A stretch of 64,000 bases of DNA from an uncultured Clostridia bacterium (GTDB lineage: Bacteria > Bacillota > Clostridia > TANB77 > CAG-508), in the NCBI GenBank assembly GCA_948805675.1, contig CAQIBN010000001.1, forward strand, positions 308,048 through 372,047, written 5' to 3'. A model generated the notes under the pieces. The model ran no database searches and was not told the origin of the DNA. It saw nothing but the letters and a program-made list of their open reading frames with translations. The stretch's first letter is position 1; each line of letters begins with the position of its first letter. A program made the translations under genes and the position numbers. Below are positions 1-9,993 of the stretch, piece after piece.

Positions 1-231
1 TATTATAAACAATATTTAGATAAAGCAATATTTGAAGAAGGAGAAGATTTTAGGCAAACAACATATATTACTAGGCTAGAATCCAATAATATAGAGGTAA
101 GAAATGAAATAAAAGAAGCTTTATGGATTGATTTAGACTATGAAGAAAAAGGAATATTATGCAATCCTACATTAAAATTAAAGATAATATCAGATTTAAA
201 GAAAGATGGATTTTTTAGAAAGAGAAATTGA
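1..231 (+). CDS. C-terminal part of an unidentified protein (possibly Nudix-like)
   Basis: The frame is open from the window edge and ends with TGA at 229-231, giving 76 residues. The segment EIKEALWIDLDYEEKG followed by a helix-like tail resembles the end of Nudix-type hydrolases, but the Nudix box itself would lie outside the window, so the family is a guess. The next gene (dUTPase) starts 24 bases downstream in the same direction, so a shared transcript and a role in nucleotide metabolism are plausible. Confidence 0.45.
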   Translation, partial: YYKQYLDKAIFEEGEDFRQTTYITRLESNNIEVRNEIKEALWIDLDYEEKGILCNPTLKLKIISDLKKDGFFRKRN

Positions 232-255
232 AAATAGATATTTTAAGGAAATAAT

Positions 256-657
256 ATGAGAGATTTTGAAAAAATTAGCTTTGAACAATTTCGTAAAGAT
301 GTAAAAGATGATATGGTGTTATATGAAAATTATAAAATGCCTTCAAGAGATTCAAATAAAACAGCAGGTTATGATTTTTATTTGATTGAAGATTTAGAAA
401 TAAAACCAAAAGAAATAGTAAAGTTACAAACAGGAATTAAATCATATTTTGAGGATGATGAAGTTTTATTAATAGTGATAAGAAGTTCAATGGGATTTAA
501 ACATAATGTTAGATTAGTAAATCAAGTAGGAGTTATTGATTCAGATTATTATAATAATAAAGATAATGAGGGACATATTTTTATTAAAATTCAAAATGAG
601 GGAACAGAAGTGTTAAACTTTAAGTCTGGAGAAGCGATTGTAAAACTATATCAATAG
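256..657 (+). CDS. dUTP diphosphatase-like protein, C-terminus missing
   Basis: 133 residues. Three dUTPase signatures are visible in order: motif 1 around TAGYDFY (residues 37-43), motif 2 RSSMGFK (about 77-83) and motif 3 NQVGVIDSDYYN (about 89-100, with the Asp that activates water), followed by GHIFIKI. The enzyme family hydrolyses dUTP to dUMP and pyrophosphate as a trimer. The protein stops directly after a motif 4-like GEAIV, so the glycine-rich motif 5 that closes the active site is absent. The following bases continue open in another frame (657-785), which suggests a deletion or frameshift cut the tail. The domain call is firm. Activity is doubtful. Confidence 0.75.
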   Translation: MRDFEKISFEQFRKDVKDDMVLYENYKMPSRDSNKTAGYDFYLIEDLEIKPKEIVKLQTGIKSYFEDDEVLLIVIRSSMGFKHNVRLVNQVGVIDSDYYNNKDNEGHIFIKIQNEGTEVLNFKSGEAIVKLYQ

Positions 658-785
658 CCTTTGATAATAATAAAGGAAATCTATTAGATTTGGAAAAGGA
701 GTTCAATATTATATCAAGTGATGGTAGTGTATTAAAGATGCTTGAAGAAAAAATAAAAAATGAAAGTTATAATGCTAAAAAGTGA
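657..785 (+). pseudogene. Open tail in another frame after the dUTPase stop
   Basis: Frame 3 is open from about 642 through the TGA at 783-785 and reads AFDNNKGNLLDLEKEFNI and a short charged tail. It has no start codon or ribosome binding site of its own, so it looks like the end of a gene joined to the dUTPase by a deletion or shift. No CGG lies at the junction, so it does not belong to the CGG class. I do not recognise the family. Confidence 0.35.
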
Positions 786-790
786 AATAG

Positions 791-837
791 ATTCCTAAAG
801 TACATACAAAAGAGTGTAAGTACTTTAGGAATTTTTG
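791..837 (+). terminator. Rho-independent terminator
   Basis: Arms 791-803 and 820-832 are complementary (13 bp) and followed by a T-rich run. It closes the dUTPase unit. Confidence 0.8.
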
Positions 838-991
838 TATATAATTAGAAATTTTTAAAATATGTATAATGTAATTTACAATAGTAATAAATTATATGAA
901 TGGGAAAAGTATACAAAAGCACTTTACATAAATACAAAAAGATGCTATAATATATCGTATTGAAATATTAAATTTAAAAGGATGGTATAGT

Positions 992-1795
992 ATGAAAGCA
1001 AGAATTCCAAAAGATACTACAAAAACTCCTGCAATAGTTGAATCAAAAGAGCCATGTAATAAAAAAGGCTTTATAAGACAACCAACACTAAAAGATTTAA
1101 CAGAAGCTATAAAACCAAAAATTGAAAGTGATTTTGAATATATGACAAAACAAAATGACAATGAAGATGCAGTTATAAGTACATTAAATGCCATGTTAGA
1201 AACGCAATATATTAGAAGGTTTAAGCCAAGTACTCATTTGATGAAGCAATGTGTAAGATTATGTGTTTCTAGTTTTATAAAAGAAGGAATAAAAAGAAAA
1301 TTACAAAGAGATATAAAAAATATGCTAAAAAGTGGAAATCATTCAGAAATAGAGGTTTTAAATAGAATACTATCACCTGAATATCTAGAAGATTTAAAAC
1401 CAATAGCATCTGATAAATTATTTAAATTAGTTAACGAAACAGTAAATAATTACGTGCAAAGAAGAAAAGATGAAATTGAAGATCCATTTTTACAAAGTGT
1501 AAGTGAATATACAGATGGGTTCAGATTTTTGGCAGAAGATAGGCTAATTTATAGTTCTGAAACAGGTAAAAGAAGAATAAGAAAGTTTGATGATTTAGAA
1601 CAATATAAAAGATTTACAGAACTACAAGAAATGATAAAATTAAAAATGCAATTATTAAAGAAGAATGAAATTGGAGCAATACAAGAATTATTAAATGCTC
1701 CAGAGAGCAAAATTGATGATACTTGTAGAACAATATTAAAGAAAAGAGAAAAAGTTTTAATAGAAAAAGGAATAATTGGAGAACAAGAAATTTAA
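992..1795 (+). CDS. Hypothetical helical protein, 267 residues
   Basis: Starts at ATG 992 after AAAGGATGG. The protein is Lys/Glu/Arg-rich, predicted mostly helical, with no signal peptide or membrane segment, so it is probably cytoplasmic. No catalytic motif is recognised. It is flanked by terminators (791-837 and 1815-1857), so it is probably transcribed alone. Base composition matches the neighbours. Confidence 0.7.
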   Translation: MKARIPKDTTKTPAIVESKEPCNKKGFIRQPTLKDLTEAIKPKIESDFEYMTKQNDNEDAVISTLNAMLETQYIRRFKPSTHLMKQCVRLCVSSFIKEGIKRKLQRDIKNMLKSGNHSEIEVLNRILSPEYLEDLKPIASDKLFKLVNETVNNYVQRRKDEIEDPFLQSVSEYTDGFRFLAEDRLIYSSETGKRRIRKFDDLEQYKRFTELQEMIKLKMQLLKKNEIGAIQELLNAPESKIDDTCRTILKKREKVLIEKGIIGEQEI

Positions 1796-1814
1796 TATAA
1801 ATAAAACAAAAGTC

Positions 1815-1857
1815 ATTACTAGGTATTATAAATATATAATATCTAGTAATATTTTTA
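1815..1857 (+). terminator. Terminator-like hairpin
   Basis: Arms attactagg (from 1815) and ctagtaat (to 1850) pair with AT-rich extension and are followed by ATTTTTA. Confidence 0.65.
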
Positions 1858-2005
1858 TACATAAATATACAAACTATGGACTAATTTTATATATAATTTT
1901 AAAATTAAGGCTTAGTAAATAAGTCTATTTATTAGTTGACCCATAAGTTACAAATATGATAGAATCTAAAATAAATATTATCATATCGTAATAAAAAGAG
2001 GTACT

Positions 2006-3339
2006 ATGAAAGAAGCAAAATCATATATAATTACATTTATAATAACAACTATAATATTAATAATTACTCTTACAATATCATGTATGATTCCAAGTTCACA
2101 AATAAAAAACAACGTTATAGAATCAGGTAAGATTTTTAAAAGCGAAACTTGGAGAAGACATATAGGAAATATGTATGCAGATAATTTAACAGAAGAATTA
2201 ATGGTTAATATTGCATATTCAATAGATAGTAATGAGCCATTTTATTCAAGTATAGTGGCAAGAAGAAATTATTTGCCAGGAATAACTGCAAATGTATATC
2301 CAGACTCTTTACAAGATATAGAATTAGCAACAAATTATGATGGAGAATATGGAACATCAGATTTGGAAGAAATGTTAAAAGAAAAAGATATAGATTCATA
2401 TGAATATACAAGATATTGGCATGGATATTTAATCATATTAAGACCATTATTACTTATTTTTAATATAGAAGGTATACGATATCTATTTAGTTTTATTATA
2501 ATAGTGTGTACAATAATTATGCTAATTTTACTATATAAAAAATTTAATATTAAAGTTATGTTCATATATCTAATTTCTCTTTTAGGAATTGATATTAGTA
2601 TAATGGGAATAAGTCTACAAGGGTCATTTTGCTTTATTATAGCAATCATATTTAATATTATTTTACTAATGCAAAAAGAAATAAATATAAACAAAACCAT
2701 GAATATGTTTATGGTAGTACGGAATTATAACATGTTATTTTGATTTTTTAACCACTCCAATAATAACTTTATTTATGGGAGCTTTAACTATTCTTTTATT
2801 ATTAGATAAAAAAGATTTTAAAGAAGAAATGAAAATTCTAATAAAAGCATGTTTTTTCTGGGGTATAGGATATTTCTTAATGTGGATGTTAAAATGGACT
2901 ATAACAGATTTAATATACCAAAAAGAAACATGGCAAACAGCAATATATCAAACTATATTTAGAATAAACTCTGTTAAATATAGTGGAGCAAGTATTTCTC
3001 ATTTAGATACTATTAGATATAATTTACAATGGTTATTATGTACAAATATAAACTACTTAGGAATAGGACGGAATTCCAGGTTTATTATTGCCATTTATAA
3101 TTATTGTATGTAAGTTTATTAAAGATAAGGAAATAATAGTTACTAAAGAAAATATAATAAATGCAATTCCATTTTTAATTATTGCAATTAGTCCAATTAT
3201 ATGGCTATTATTAATGAATAATCATTCATATTATCATAACTATTTTACATATAGAAATTTATTAATATTTTTATTAGGTATAAATTTATTTATTGTAAAA
3301 AGTATGCAGATACAAGTGATAAAAAAGAAAGGCACATAA
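2006..3339 (+). CDS. GT-C-like membrane glycosyltransferase, read through two CGG +1 shifts
   Basis: Read straight, the gene falls into three frames. Skipping one C at 2720 and one at 3069 gives a single 443-residue polytopic membrane protein: an N-terminal membrane anchor, a long extracellular part, then many hydrophobic segments. The first shift joins MVV to GIITCYFDFLTTPIITL, a conserved-looking membrane motif that otherwise has no start. The second joins LGIG to GIPGLLLPFI. The protein is probably a cell-surface glycosyltransferase or polymer-assembly protein. It is followed without a gap by a second GT-C-like gene at 3340, so the three genes 2006-6361 look like one operon. Family assignment is by topology and motif memory. 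The double shift is seen directly. Confidence 0.75.
2720..2722 (+). other. CGG +1 shift site 1 (GTA CGG A)
   Basis: In-frame codon 239 of the membrane glycosyltransferase gene. Reading on in frame ends in TGA at 2741-2743. Skipping C 2720 gives GGA (Gly) and the continuing membrane protein frame. Confidence 0.85.
3069..3071 (+). other. CGG +1 shift site 2 (GGA CGG A)
   Basis: Second site in the same gene. Reading on in frame ends at TAA 3111-3113. Skipping C 3069 gives GGA (Gly) and the final hydrophobic segments. Confidence 0.85.
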
Positions 3340-4833
3340 ATGAAAGTTGAAAAAAATAATAAAAAAATATTATTAAAAATAATTTTTGTAATAATCTCAT
3401 TACTATTATATAATTCATCAATTTTATTAATTAAAGAATTAACAGATCTAGATGAATTATGGAATTTTAATTTTGCAAATAATATGGCAAATGGATTAGT
3501 TCCATATAAAGATTTTAATATGATTCAGATGCCATTACTTCCAATGTTAGCCTCTATATTTTTAAAAATATTCGGACAAGAAGTAATGGTAATGAGGTTT
3601 TTAGCTGTTTGTTTAATAACATATATAGAAATTACTGTTTTTTTTATATTAGATAAATTAAAAGTAAAAGATTATATAAAATATTTAATTTTAATATTTA
3701 TATGTTTTATTATTACACCATATATAGCTATAGATTATAATTATATGATACTTGCAATATTATTAACAATAATTTATATAGAGATAAAAAGCTATTTAAG
3801 AAACGAAAAAATATTAGTATACAATTTAAAAATAGATTTTATAATAGGAATACTTGCAGGTTTATGTTTTACCTCTAAACAAAGTACAGGAATGTGTGTT
3901 ATTTTAGTAGCAGTTTTGTATAAATGTTTAGAAATAAGAAGTAAAAAAGATTTAATAGAATTTATAAAAATAGTATTTACAAGAGGGATAGGAGCATTAA
4001 TTCCAATAGTTATTATTTTACTATATTTAATAATTAATGGAGCGATTTATGATTTTATAAGTTATTGTATATTGGGAATAAAAACTTTTTCAAATTATAT
4101 ACCATATATAAACTTACTAAAAAATTCGAAAATTCTTATAAAGATTTTAAGTGTTTTAATTCCAGTAATACTTATATTAGCTTTAAGTTTATATGCAAAA
4201 AAGAAGAAAAAGATATTGCTTATTTTATCTGTATATACAATAGCAAGTATGATAGTAATATATCCAATTGCAGATAATATTCACTTTTTAATTGGAATTT
4301 TCCCAGGATTTATTAGCTTAGCATATTTTGCAGATATATGTATAGATAAAATATTAAGTAATGAAAATATAAAAGAATTTTTAGGAAGTTTTTTAAAAAT
4401 AGCAACATTATTAATTAGTCTAGTCTGTCTAGTATATTCAATAAATATATATGTGAAATCAAATAAAAATTATGAACTTAAACATTTTAAGTTTACTATT
4501 ATGAACGAAAACTATATTAAGTTGGTAAAAAATATTGGAGAATATATAAATTCATCACAGAAAAAAGTATATATTTTAGATGCGACAGCATCAGTTTATA
4601 TGATTCCAATAGATAAATATAATAAAGATTATGATATGTTCTTAAAAGGAAATCTTGGAAAAGATGGAGAAGAAGGGCAAATAGAAAAACTAAAAAATGA
4701 AGAAAATGCTATAATTTTAATAATGAATAGTAAATATAAAAGAAATTGGCAAAATCCCGAAAAGGTAAGAAGCTATATTATAAATAATAAAGAAAAAACA
4801 GGAGAGATTGGTAACTTTGAAATTTATGAATAA
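3340..4833 (+). CDS. GT-C-like polytopic membrane glycosyltransferase
   Basis: 497 residues with about 11-12 hydrophobic segments and a soluble C-terminal tail. The first extracytoplasmic loop holds DLDELWNFNFA followed by PYKDFNMIQMPLLP, the acidic-pair arrangement of GT39/GT83-type enzymes that transfer sugars from lipid-phosphate donors outside the membrane. The ATG at 3340 follows the upstream stop directly, and the downstream gene overlaps its end, so translation is probably coupled. The substrate (wall polymer or surface glycan) cannot be read from sequence. Confidence 0.75.
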   Translation: MKVEKNNKKILLKIIFVIISLLLYNSSILLIKELTDLDELWNFNFANNMANGLVPYKDFNMIQMPLLPMLASIFLKIFGQEVMVMRFLAVCLITYIEITVFFILDKLKVKDYIKYLILIFICFIITPYIAIDYNYMILAILLTIIYIEIKSYLRNEKILVYNLKIDFIIGILAGLCFTSKQSTGMCVILVAVLYKCLEIRSKKDLIEFIKIVFTRGIGALIPIVIILLYLIINGAIYDFISYCILGIKTFSNYIPYINLLKNSKILIKILSVLIPVILILALSLYAKKKKKILLILSVYTIASMIVIYPIADNIHFLIGIFPGFISLAYFADICIDKILSNENIKEFLGSFLKIATLLISLVCLVYSINIYVKSNKNYELKHFKFTIMNENYIKLVKNIGEYINSSQKKVYILDATASVYMIPIDKYNKDYDMFLKGNLGKDGEEGQIEKLKNEENAIILIMNSKYKRNWQNPEKVRSYIINNKEKTGEIGNFEIYE

Positions 4834-6361
4834 ATTAAAACAAAATAAATCTTTAATTTTAATAATATTATTAATTTTATTTGGAGCTATTATAAGGGGT
4901 GCATTAATTGATAAAGTTCCAAATGCTCTAAATGTAGATGAAGTGTCAGCTGGATATGAGGCATATTCAGTATTAAATTATGGTGTTGATAGGAATGGTA
5001 ATTTTTTACCTGTACATTTTGTGGCATGGGGAAGCGGTCAGAATGTATTATATTCGTATATCATGATGCCATTTATTTTGATATTTGGATTAAATGTACT
5101 TTCTATTAGACTACCAATGGCTTTAATAGGTGTTTTGGCGTTAATTTTATTTTATAAATTAATAAAAAATGTAGAAAATAAAAAAGTAGCCATTATTGGT
5201 CTTGCTTTTTTAGTAATTTGCCCATGGCACATAATGAAAAGTAGATGGGGATTAGAATCAAATATACTTCCAGAATTAATTTTACTTAGTTCATTTATAC
5301 TAATTAAATATATTAGAACTAAAAATGCTAAACTATTATATTTATTTGCTGGAGTACTTGGTATTTCTACATATGCATATGGGACATCATACTTTTTTGT
5401 ACCAGTATTTTTAGGAATAACTTTGATTTATTTATTATATAAGAAGAATATAAAAATAAGTCAAGCTATAAAAACTTTACTAATAACAGGAATAATAGCA
5501 TCACCATTAATAATTTTTACTATCATAAATACATTTGATTTACCACAAATAAATTTAGGGTTTATGACTATTCCAAGGCTTACAGCCAATCGTTATCAAG
5601 AGGTTTCATCTGTATTTTCAGGTAGCTTTTTAAAAAATAGTTTAAATAATTTTATAGAATCAATTAAAATAGTAATATTTCAAAATGATAAATTAGAATG
5701 GAATGCTTTAAAATGGTATGGAATATACTACATTTTTTCTGTTCCATTTATGATTCTGGGAATATTTTTAAACTTTAGAAAAAACAAAGATAATATAAGT
5801 AAAAATATAATAAATATTTGGTTTATTTCTTCTTTATTATTGATGTTTGTTTGTGAGCCAAATATTAATAGAATAAATGTAGTAATGTTTCCTATAATTT
5901 ATTATGTAGTAATAGGAATAAGTGATACAATAGAAAAGTCTAAAAAAGTAATACAAATAATTTTAATATTGTTATACTTATATAGTTTTATTAGTTTTTG
6001 TTTAAATTATTTTAATAAAAATTTTGATGAAATGTTTGTGTTTGAGGGAGGATTACAGGAAGTAATAGAGTATGTAGATAGTAAGGAAGAAAATGTGTAT
6101 ATAACAAATAAAATAAAAGAACCTTATATATATGTGCTTTTTTATACAAAAAGTAGTCCTGTGGAATTTAAAAAAAGTGTTACATATTTTACAAAAGGTA
6201 GAAATTTTGAAGTTGTAAAAAGTTTTGGAAAATATAATTTTTATATTCCAGATAATATGGAGAATGATGGAATTTATGTTATAAGAAAAGATGATATAGA
6301 TATGACTAATTTAGAAGGATTTGATGTTAGAGATTTTGGGAAATATGTTGTTTTGGAATAG
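4826..6361 (+). CDS. GT39/ArnT-type membrane glycosyltransferase
   Basis: About 511 residues from ATG 4826 (overlapping the upstream stop). An upstream TTG at 4808 is also in frame, and a GGAG at 4801 suits neither start well. The loop NALNVDEVSAGYEAYS carries the Asp-Glu pair typical of GT-C mannosyltransferase-like enzymes, followed by about 10 membrane segments and a soluble C-terminal domain. It is the third gene of a membrane-glycosyltransferase operon. The likely role is decoration of a cell-surface polymer or lipid-linked sugar. Donor and acceptor are unknown. Confidence 0.75.
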   Translation: MNKLKQNKSLILIILLILFGAIIRGALIDKVPNALNVDEVSAGYEAYSVLNYGVDRNGNFLPVHFVAWGSGQNVLYSYIMMPFILIFGLNVLSIRLPMALIGVLALILFYKLIKNVENKKVAIIGLAFLVICPWHIMKSRWGLESNILPELILLSSFILIKYIRTKNAKLLYLFAGVLGISTYAYGTSYFFVPVFLGITLIYLLYKKNIKISQAIKTLLITGIIASPLIIFTIINTFDLPQINLGFMTIPRLTANRYQEVSSVFSGSFLKNSLNNFIESIKIVIFQNDKLEWNALKWYGIYYIFSVPFMILGIFLNFRKNKDNISKNIINIWFISSLLLMFVCEPNINRINVVMFPIIYYVVIGISDTIEKSKKVIQIILILLYLYSFISFCLNYFNKNFDEMFVFEGGLQEVIEYVDSKEENVYITNKIKEPYIYVLFYTKSSPVEFKKSVTYFTKGRNFEVVKSFGKYNFYIPDNMENDGIYVIRKDDIDMTNLEGFDVRDFGKYVVLE

Positions 6362-6529
6362 TGTTTTTATATATAGAAAATAAATTGAGTACATATTCTA
6401 AAGAAAAGTGAATTTATTTTGAGTAGATTAGTAGTTTCACAAAATGTTATAAACCAAGTGAACTACAGTTTATTAATACAAGAGAAGAATTACATAAATA
6501 AATATATTATACAAGGAGGAAGACTAGTT

Positions 6530-9275
6530 TTGAGTAGATTAATAGCAATAGATGGAAATAGTATTTTAAATAGAGCATTTTATGGAATAATGGGTAGTAA
6601 AATGTTAATGACTAAAGATGGAAGATATACAAATGCAGTATATGGTTTTTTAGCTATAATGTTTAAAGTATTAGATGATTTAAAACCAGAATATATGGCA
6701 GTTGCATTTGACCTTAAAGCTCCAACAGCTAGACATAAATTATATGAGGGGTATAAAGCAACAAGAAAAGGAATGCCAAATGAACTTGCAGAGCAAATGC
6801 CAATAATAAAAGAAATTTTGCAAGCTATGAATATAACAATAATTGAAAAAGAAGGTTATGAGGCAGATGATGTACTTCGGAACACTTGCAAGACTTGGTG
6901 AAAAAGAAGGATTAGAAGTTACCATACTTTCTGGAGATAGAGATACTTTTCAACTTGCAACAGATAAAGTAACTATAAGAATTCCTAGAACTAAAATGGG
7001 TAAAACAGAAGTAGATAATTTTGATAAAAATAAAGTTTTAGAGATTTATGGAATAGAACCAAAAGAATTAATAGAAGTAAAAGGCCTTATGGGAGATACT
7101 TCAGATAATATACCAGGAGTTCCAGGAGTTGGCGAAAAAACTGCTTTAAATTTAGTGAAAGAATATAAAACAATTCAGAATTTATATGAAAAAATTGAAT
7201 CAGGAGAAGATAGTGTAAAGGGAAAGTTAAGGGAGAAATTAGTAGAAAACAAAGATTTAGCATTCCTATCAAAAACACTAGGTACAATTAATGTAGAAGT
7301 TCCAATTGAACAATCAATAGAGTCTTTAAAAAGTGAAGAATGGGATAATGAAAAAGTATATGAAATATTTAAAGAATTGAATTTTAAACGTTATATAGAT
7401 AGATTTAATTTAGAAGTAGATAACAATAAAGAAGAAAAAAATATAGAAGACTTATTTGCTATTGAAGAATTACAAATTAATGATACTAATAAAATTGACA
7501 AATTAATTAAAGATATAAAAGAAGAAAAAAAGCTAATATATTTTTTGGGAAAAGAAAATGCACCTGAACCTAAAAATATTATTAAAAAGAAGATAATATC
7601 AATTACTATTTATATACCAAAAAATAAAACATCATATTATATAAAAATAAATAAGATAAATGAGTTTGTTTTTAAATTTAAAGAACTTTTTGAAGATAAA
7701 GATATAAAAATATATGGGTATAAGTTAAATGAAGATTATGTTATGTTAAAAGAGTTGGGAATAAATGAGGAAAAATTAACATATGATGCTGAAATTGCAA
7801 TATATGTATTGAATCCTAGCACAAAATATAATTTAGAAGAAATAATAGAGCAGTATTTAGAGATAAATGTAAATGATTTTATAGAAAATAATAAAGAAAG
7901 TGAAAGTAGCAGTAATCAAATTAATTTATTTGATAATTTACATTTTAGCAAAGATGATAGTAAAAATACTTTAGATAAAAAAAGATACTCTATGTATGTA
8001 TATGGACTTGCGAGATTGCAGGAAATAATGACAACAAAACTCCAAGAAATTAATAGTTTAGATTTATTTTCTAATATAGAGATGCCACTTGTAAAAGTGC
8101 TTGGGGAAATGCAATTTAGTGGAATGTATGTAGATAAAGAAGAACTAACTAAATTTGGAGATAGTTTAAAAGAAGGATTAAAAGAACTAACAAATGAAAT
8201 ATATAAGCTTTGCAACGAAGAATTTAATATAAATTCTACACAGCAATTGGGAAATGTTCTTTTTGAAAAATTAGGATTACCAGCATACAAGAAAACAAAA
8301 AAAGGTTATTCAACAGATGTAGAAATATTAGAAAAATTAAAAGACAAGCATCCTGTTATAGAAAAAATATTAGAATATAGAAGTTTAATGAAGCTAAATT
8401 CTACTTATGTAGAAGGATTACTTCCATATATTAATGAAAATACAAAAAGAATACATTCGTATTTTCATCAAACTGTTACTCAAACAGGAAGAATTAGTAG
8501 TACAGAGCCAAATTTGCAAAATATACCAACTAGAATTGAATTTGGAAAAAGACTAAGAAAAGTATTTAAACCACAAGAGGGATATGTGTTTATTGATGCT
8601 GATTATTCTCAAATAGAATTAAGGGTTTTAGCACACATCTCACAAGACGAGCATATGTTAGAAGCATTTAAAAATGATGAAGACATTCATGTTCAGGCAG
8701 CATCTAAAGTACTTGGAATACCAAAAGAAGAAGTAACAAAAGAGCAAAGAAGTTCTGCAAAAGCTGTTAATTTTGGTATAGTATATGGAATAAGCGATTT
8801 TGGACTAGCAGAGCAATTAGGAGTTTCTAAAAAGAAAGCAAAAGAGTATATAGAACAATACTTAGAAAAATATAGTGGAATAAAGAAATTTATGAATGAT
8901 ATCGTAGAACTTGCAAAAAATCAAGGATATGTAGAGACAAGTTTCCATAGACGTAGATATATTCCAGAATTAAGTTCAAATAATTATATGGTTCGTCAGT
9001 TTGGAGCAAGAGCTGCTATGAATACACCAATTCAAGGTACAGCAGCAGATATAATGAAAATAGCAATGATAAATGTATATAATAAATTAAAAGAAGAAAA
9101 TTTAGATGCTAAAGTAATTTTACAAGTACATGATGAATTAATGATAGAATGTAAAGAAAATGATAAAGAAAAAGTAAAGATTATATTGAAAAATTGTATG
9201 GAAAATGCTATAACATTATTAATACCATTAAAAGTAGAAACTTCTGAAGCAAAAACATGGTATGAATGTAAATAA
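6530..9275 (+). CDS. polA: DNA polymerase I, read through one CGG +1 shift
   Basis: 914 residues if C 6878 is skipped. The N-terminus is the FEN-like 5'-3' exonuclease (AIDGNSILNRAFYG; YEADDV then GTLARLGEKEG), the middle is a 3'-5' exonuclease-like domain lacking clear catalytic acids, and the C-terminus has polymerase motifs A (DADYSQIELRVLAH), B (RSSAKAVNFGIVYG) and C (QVHDELMIE). The shift falls inside the exonuclease motif EADDV-x-GTLAR. TTG 6530 is the likely start: AGGAGG lies at 6514-6519 and the protein begins at the family position. The frame is also open upstream to TTG 6419. The gene is close to essential, and all domains are preserved on both sides of the break, so a pseudogene is unlikely. 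Confidence 0.92.
6878..6880 (+). other. CGG +1 shift site 3 (CTT CGG A) in polA
   Basis: Follows residue 116 of PolA. In frame the product ends 6 codons later at TGA (6899-6901). Skipping C 6878 gives the conserved Gly of the GTLAR motif. Confidence 0.92.
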
Positions 9276-9302
9276 AACAAATGAAAATAAGGAGAGATAA
9301 TA

Positions 9303-9873
9303 TTGCCTAAACAATTAAGAAAAATTTTTTTCGGTTTAGTTCTATTAATTGTAATAGCAGTTATTTTAATAAAAACAGTAAATATAAAAGACTTTATAAT
9401 GAAAAAAATGTATCCTAAAGAGTATTCACAGTATGTATACACATACGCTGAAGAAAATGATTTAGATCCATTATTAATTTTTGCGGTTATAAAAGCAGAA
9501 AGTAATTTTGATTCAGATGTAGTTTCACATAGTAATGCAATGGGATTAATGCAAATCTTAGAAAGAACAGCAAAAGAAGTTGTTATAAATGAGATAGAAG
9601 AAGAATTTTCAAAAGATATGTTATTTAATCCAGAAGAAAATATAAAAATAGGAACTAAATATTTTTCTCGGATTATTAGAAAAATATAATAATTATCCAG
9701 TAGCACTCGCTGCATATAATGCTGGTATTGGAAATGTAGATGAATGGATACAAAAAGGAATAATAAAAAAAGATGGCTCAGATATAGAAAATATACCATA
9801 TAAAGAAACTAATAATTATGTAAGAAAAATTATTAGAGATTATAAAATTTATCAGGATTTATATGAGGAATAA
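9303..9873 (+). CDS. Membrane-anchored lytic transglycosylase (SLT domain), one CGG +1 shift
   Basis: 189 residues with C 9669 skipped. An N-terminal membrane anchor (about residues 10-25) is followed by the soluble lytic transglycosylase fold: catalytic Glu in IKAESNF, the GLMQI motif, and, after the shift, LLEKYNNYPVALAAYNAG, the classic AYNAG substrate-groove motif. The family cleaves glycan strands of peptidoglycan without water. TTG 9303 follows AAGGAGAG. It sits directly behind polA. Without the shift the AYNAG half would be lost. Confidence 0.88.
9669..9671 (+). other. CGG +1 shift site 4 (TCT CGG A)
   Basis: After residue 122 of the transglycosylase. In frame the product ends at TAA 9687-9689. 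Skipping C 9669 restores the frame to the AYNAG motif. Confidence 0.9.
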
Positions 9874-9875
9874 AT

Positions 9876-9974
9876 GGACAAAGGGACGGTTCTCTTGTCC
9901 AAGCACCAAAAAGTTAAGATTGAAAGAAATAATAATTTAGATAAGGTTTGGACAAGAGAACCGTCCCTTTGTCC
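9876..9974. repeat. Palindromic REP/MITE-like element with 25-bp perfect arms
   Basis: Arm 9876-9900 (ggacaaagggacggttctct then tgtcc) is perfectly repeated inverted at 9950-9974, separated by 49 bases. Its GC-richer arms stand out from the surroundings. Sequences with a GGGACGGTTCT core are, from memory, widespread in Clostridia and related to Y1-transposase-mobilised REP elements. No transposase is nearby. It lies just after the transglycosylase stop and just before the galE ribosome binding site, and could act as a terminator or attenuating hairpin. Confidence 0.8.
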
Positions 9975-9993
9975 ATTAAAGGAGGAATTTCAC

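Noticed and set aside
6419..6529. polA start at TTG 6419
   Set aside because: No ribosome binding site there. AGGAGG at 6514 and the family N-terminus (LIAIDGNS) support TTG 6530. The two sites share a ttgagtagatta string, probably a small duplication.
9874..9993. galE start at ATG 9874
   Set aside because: The extra 40 residues are the translated palindromic element. The AAAGGAGG and the Rossmann start place the true ATG at 9994.
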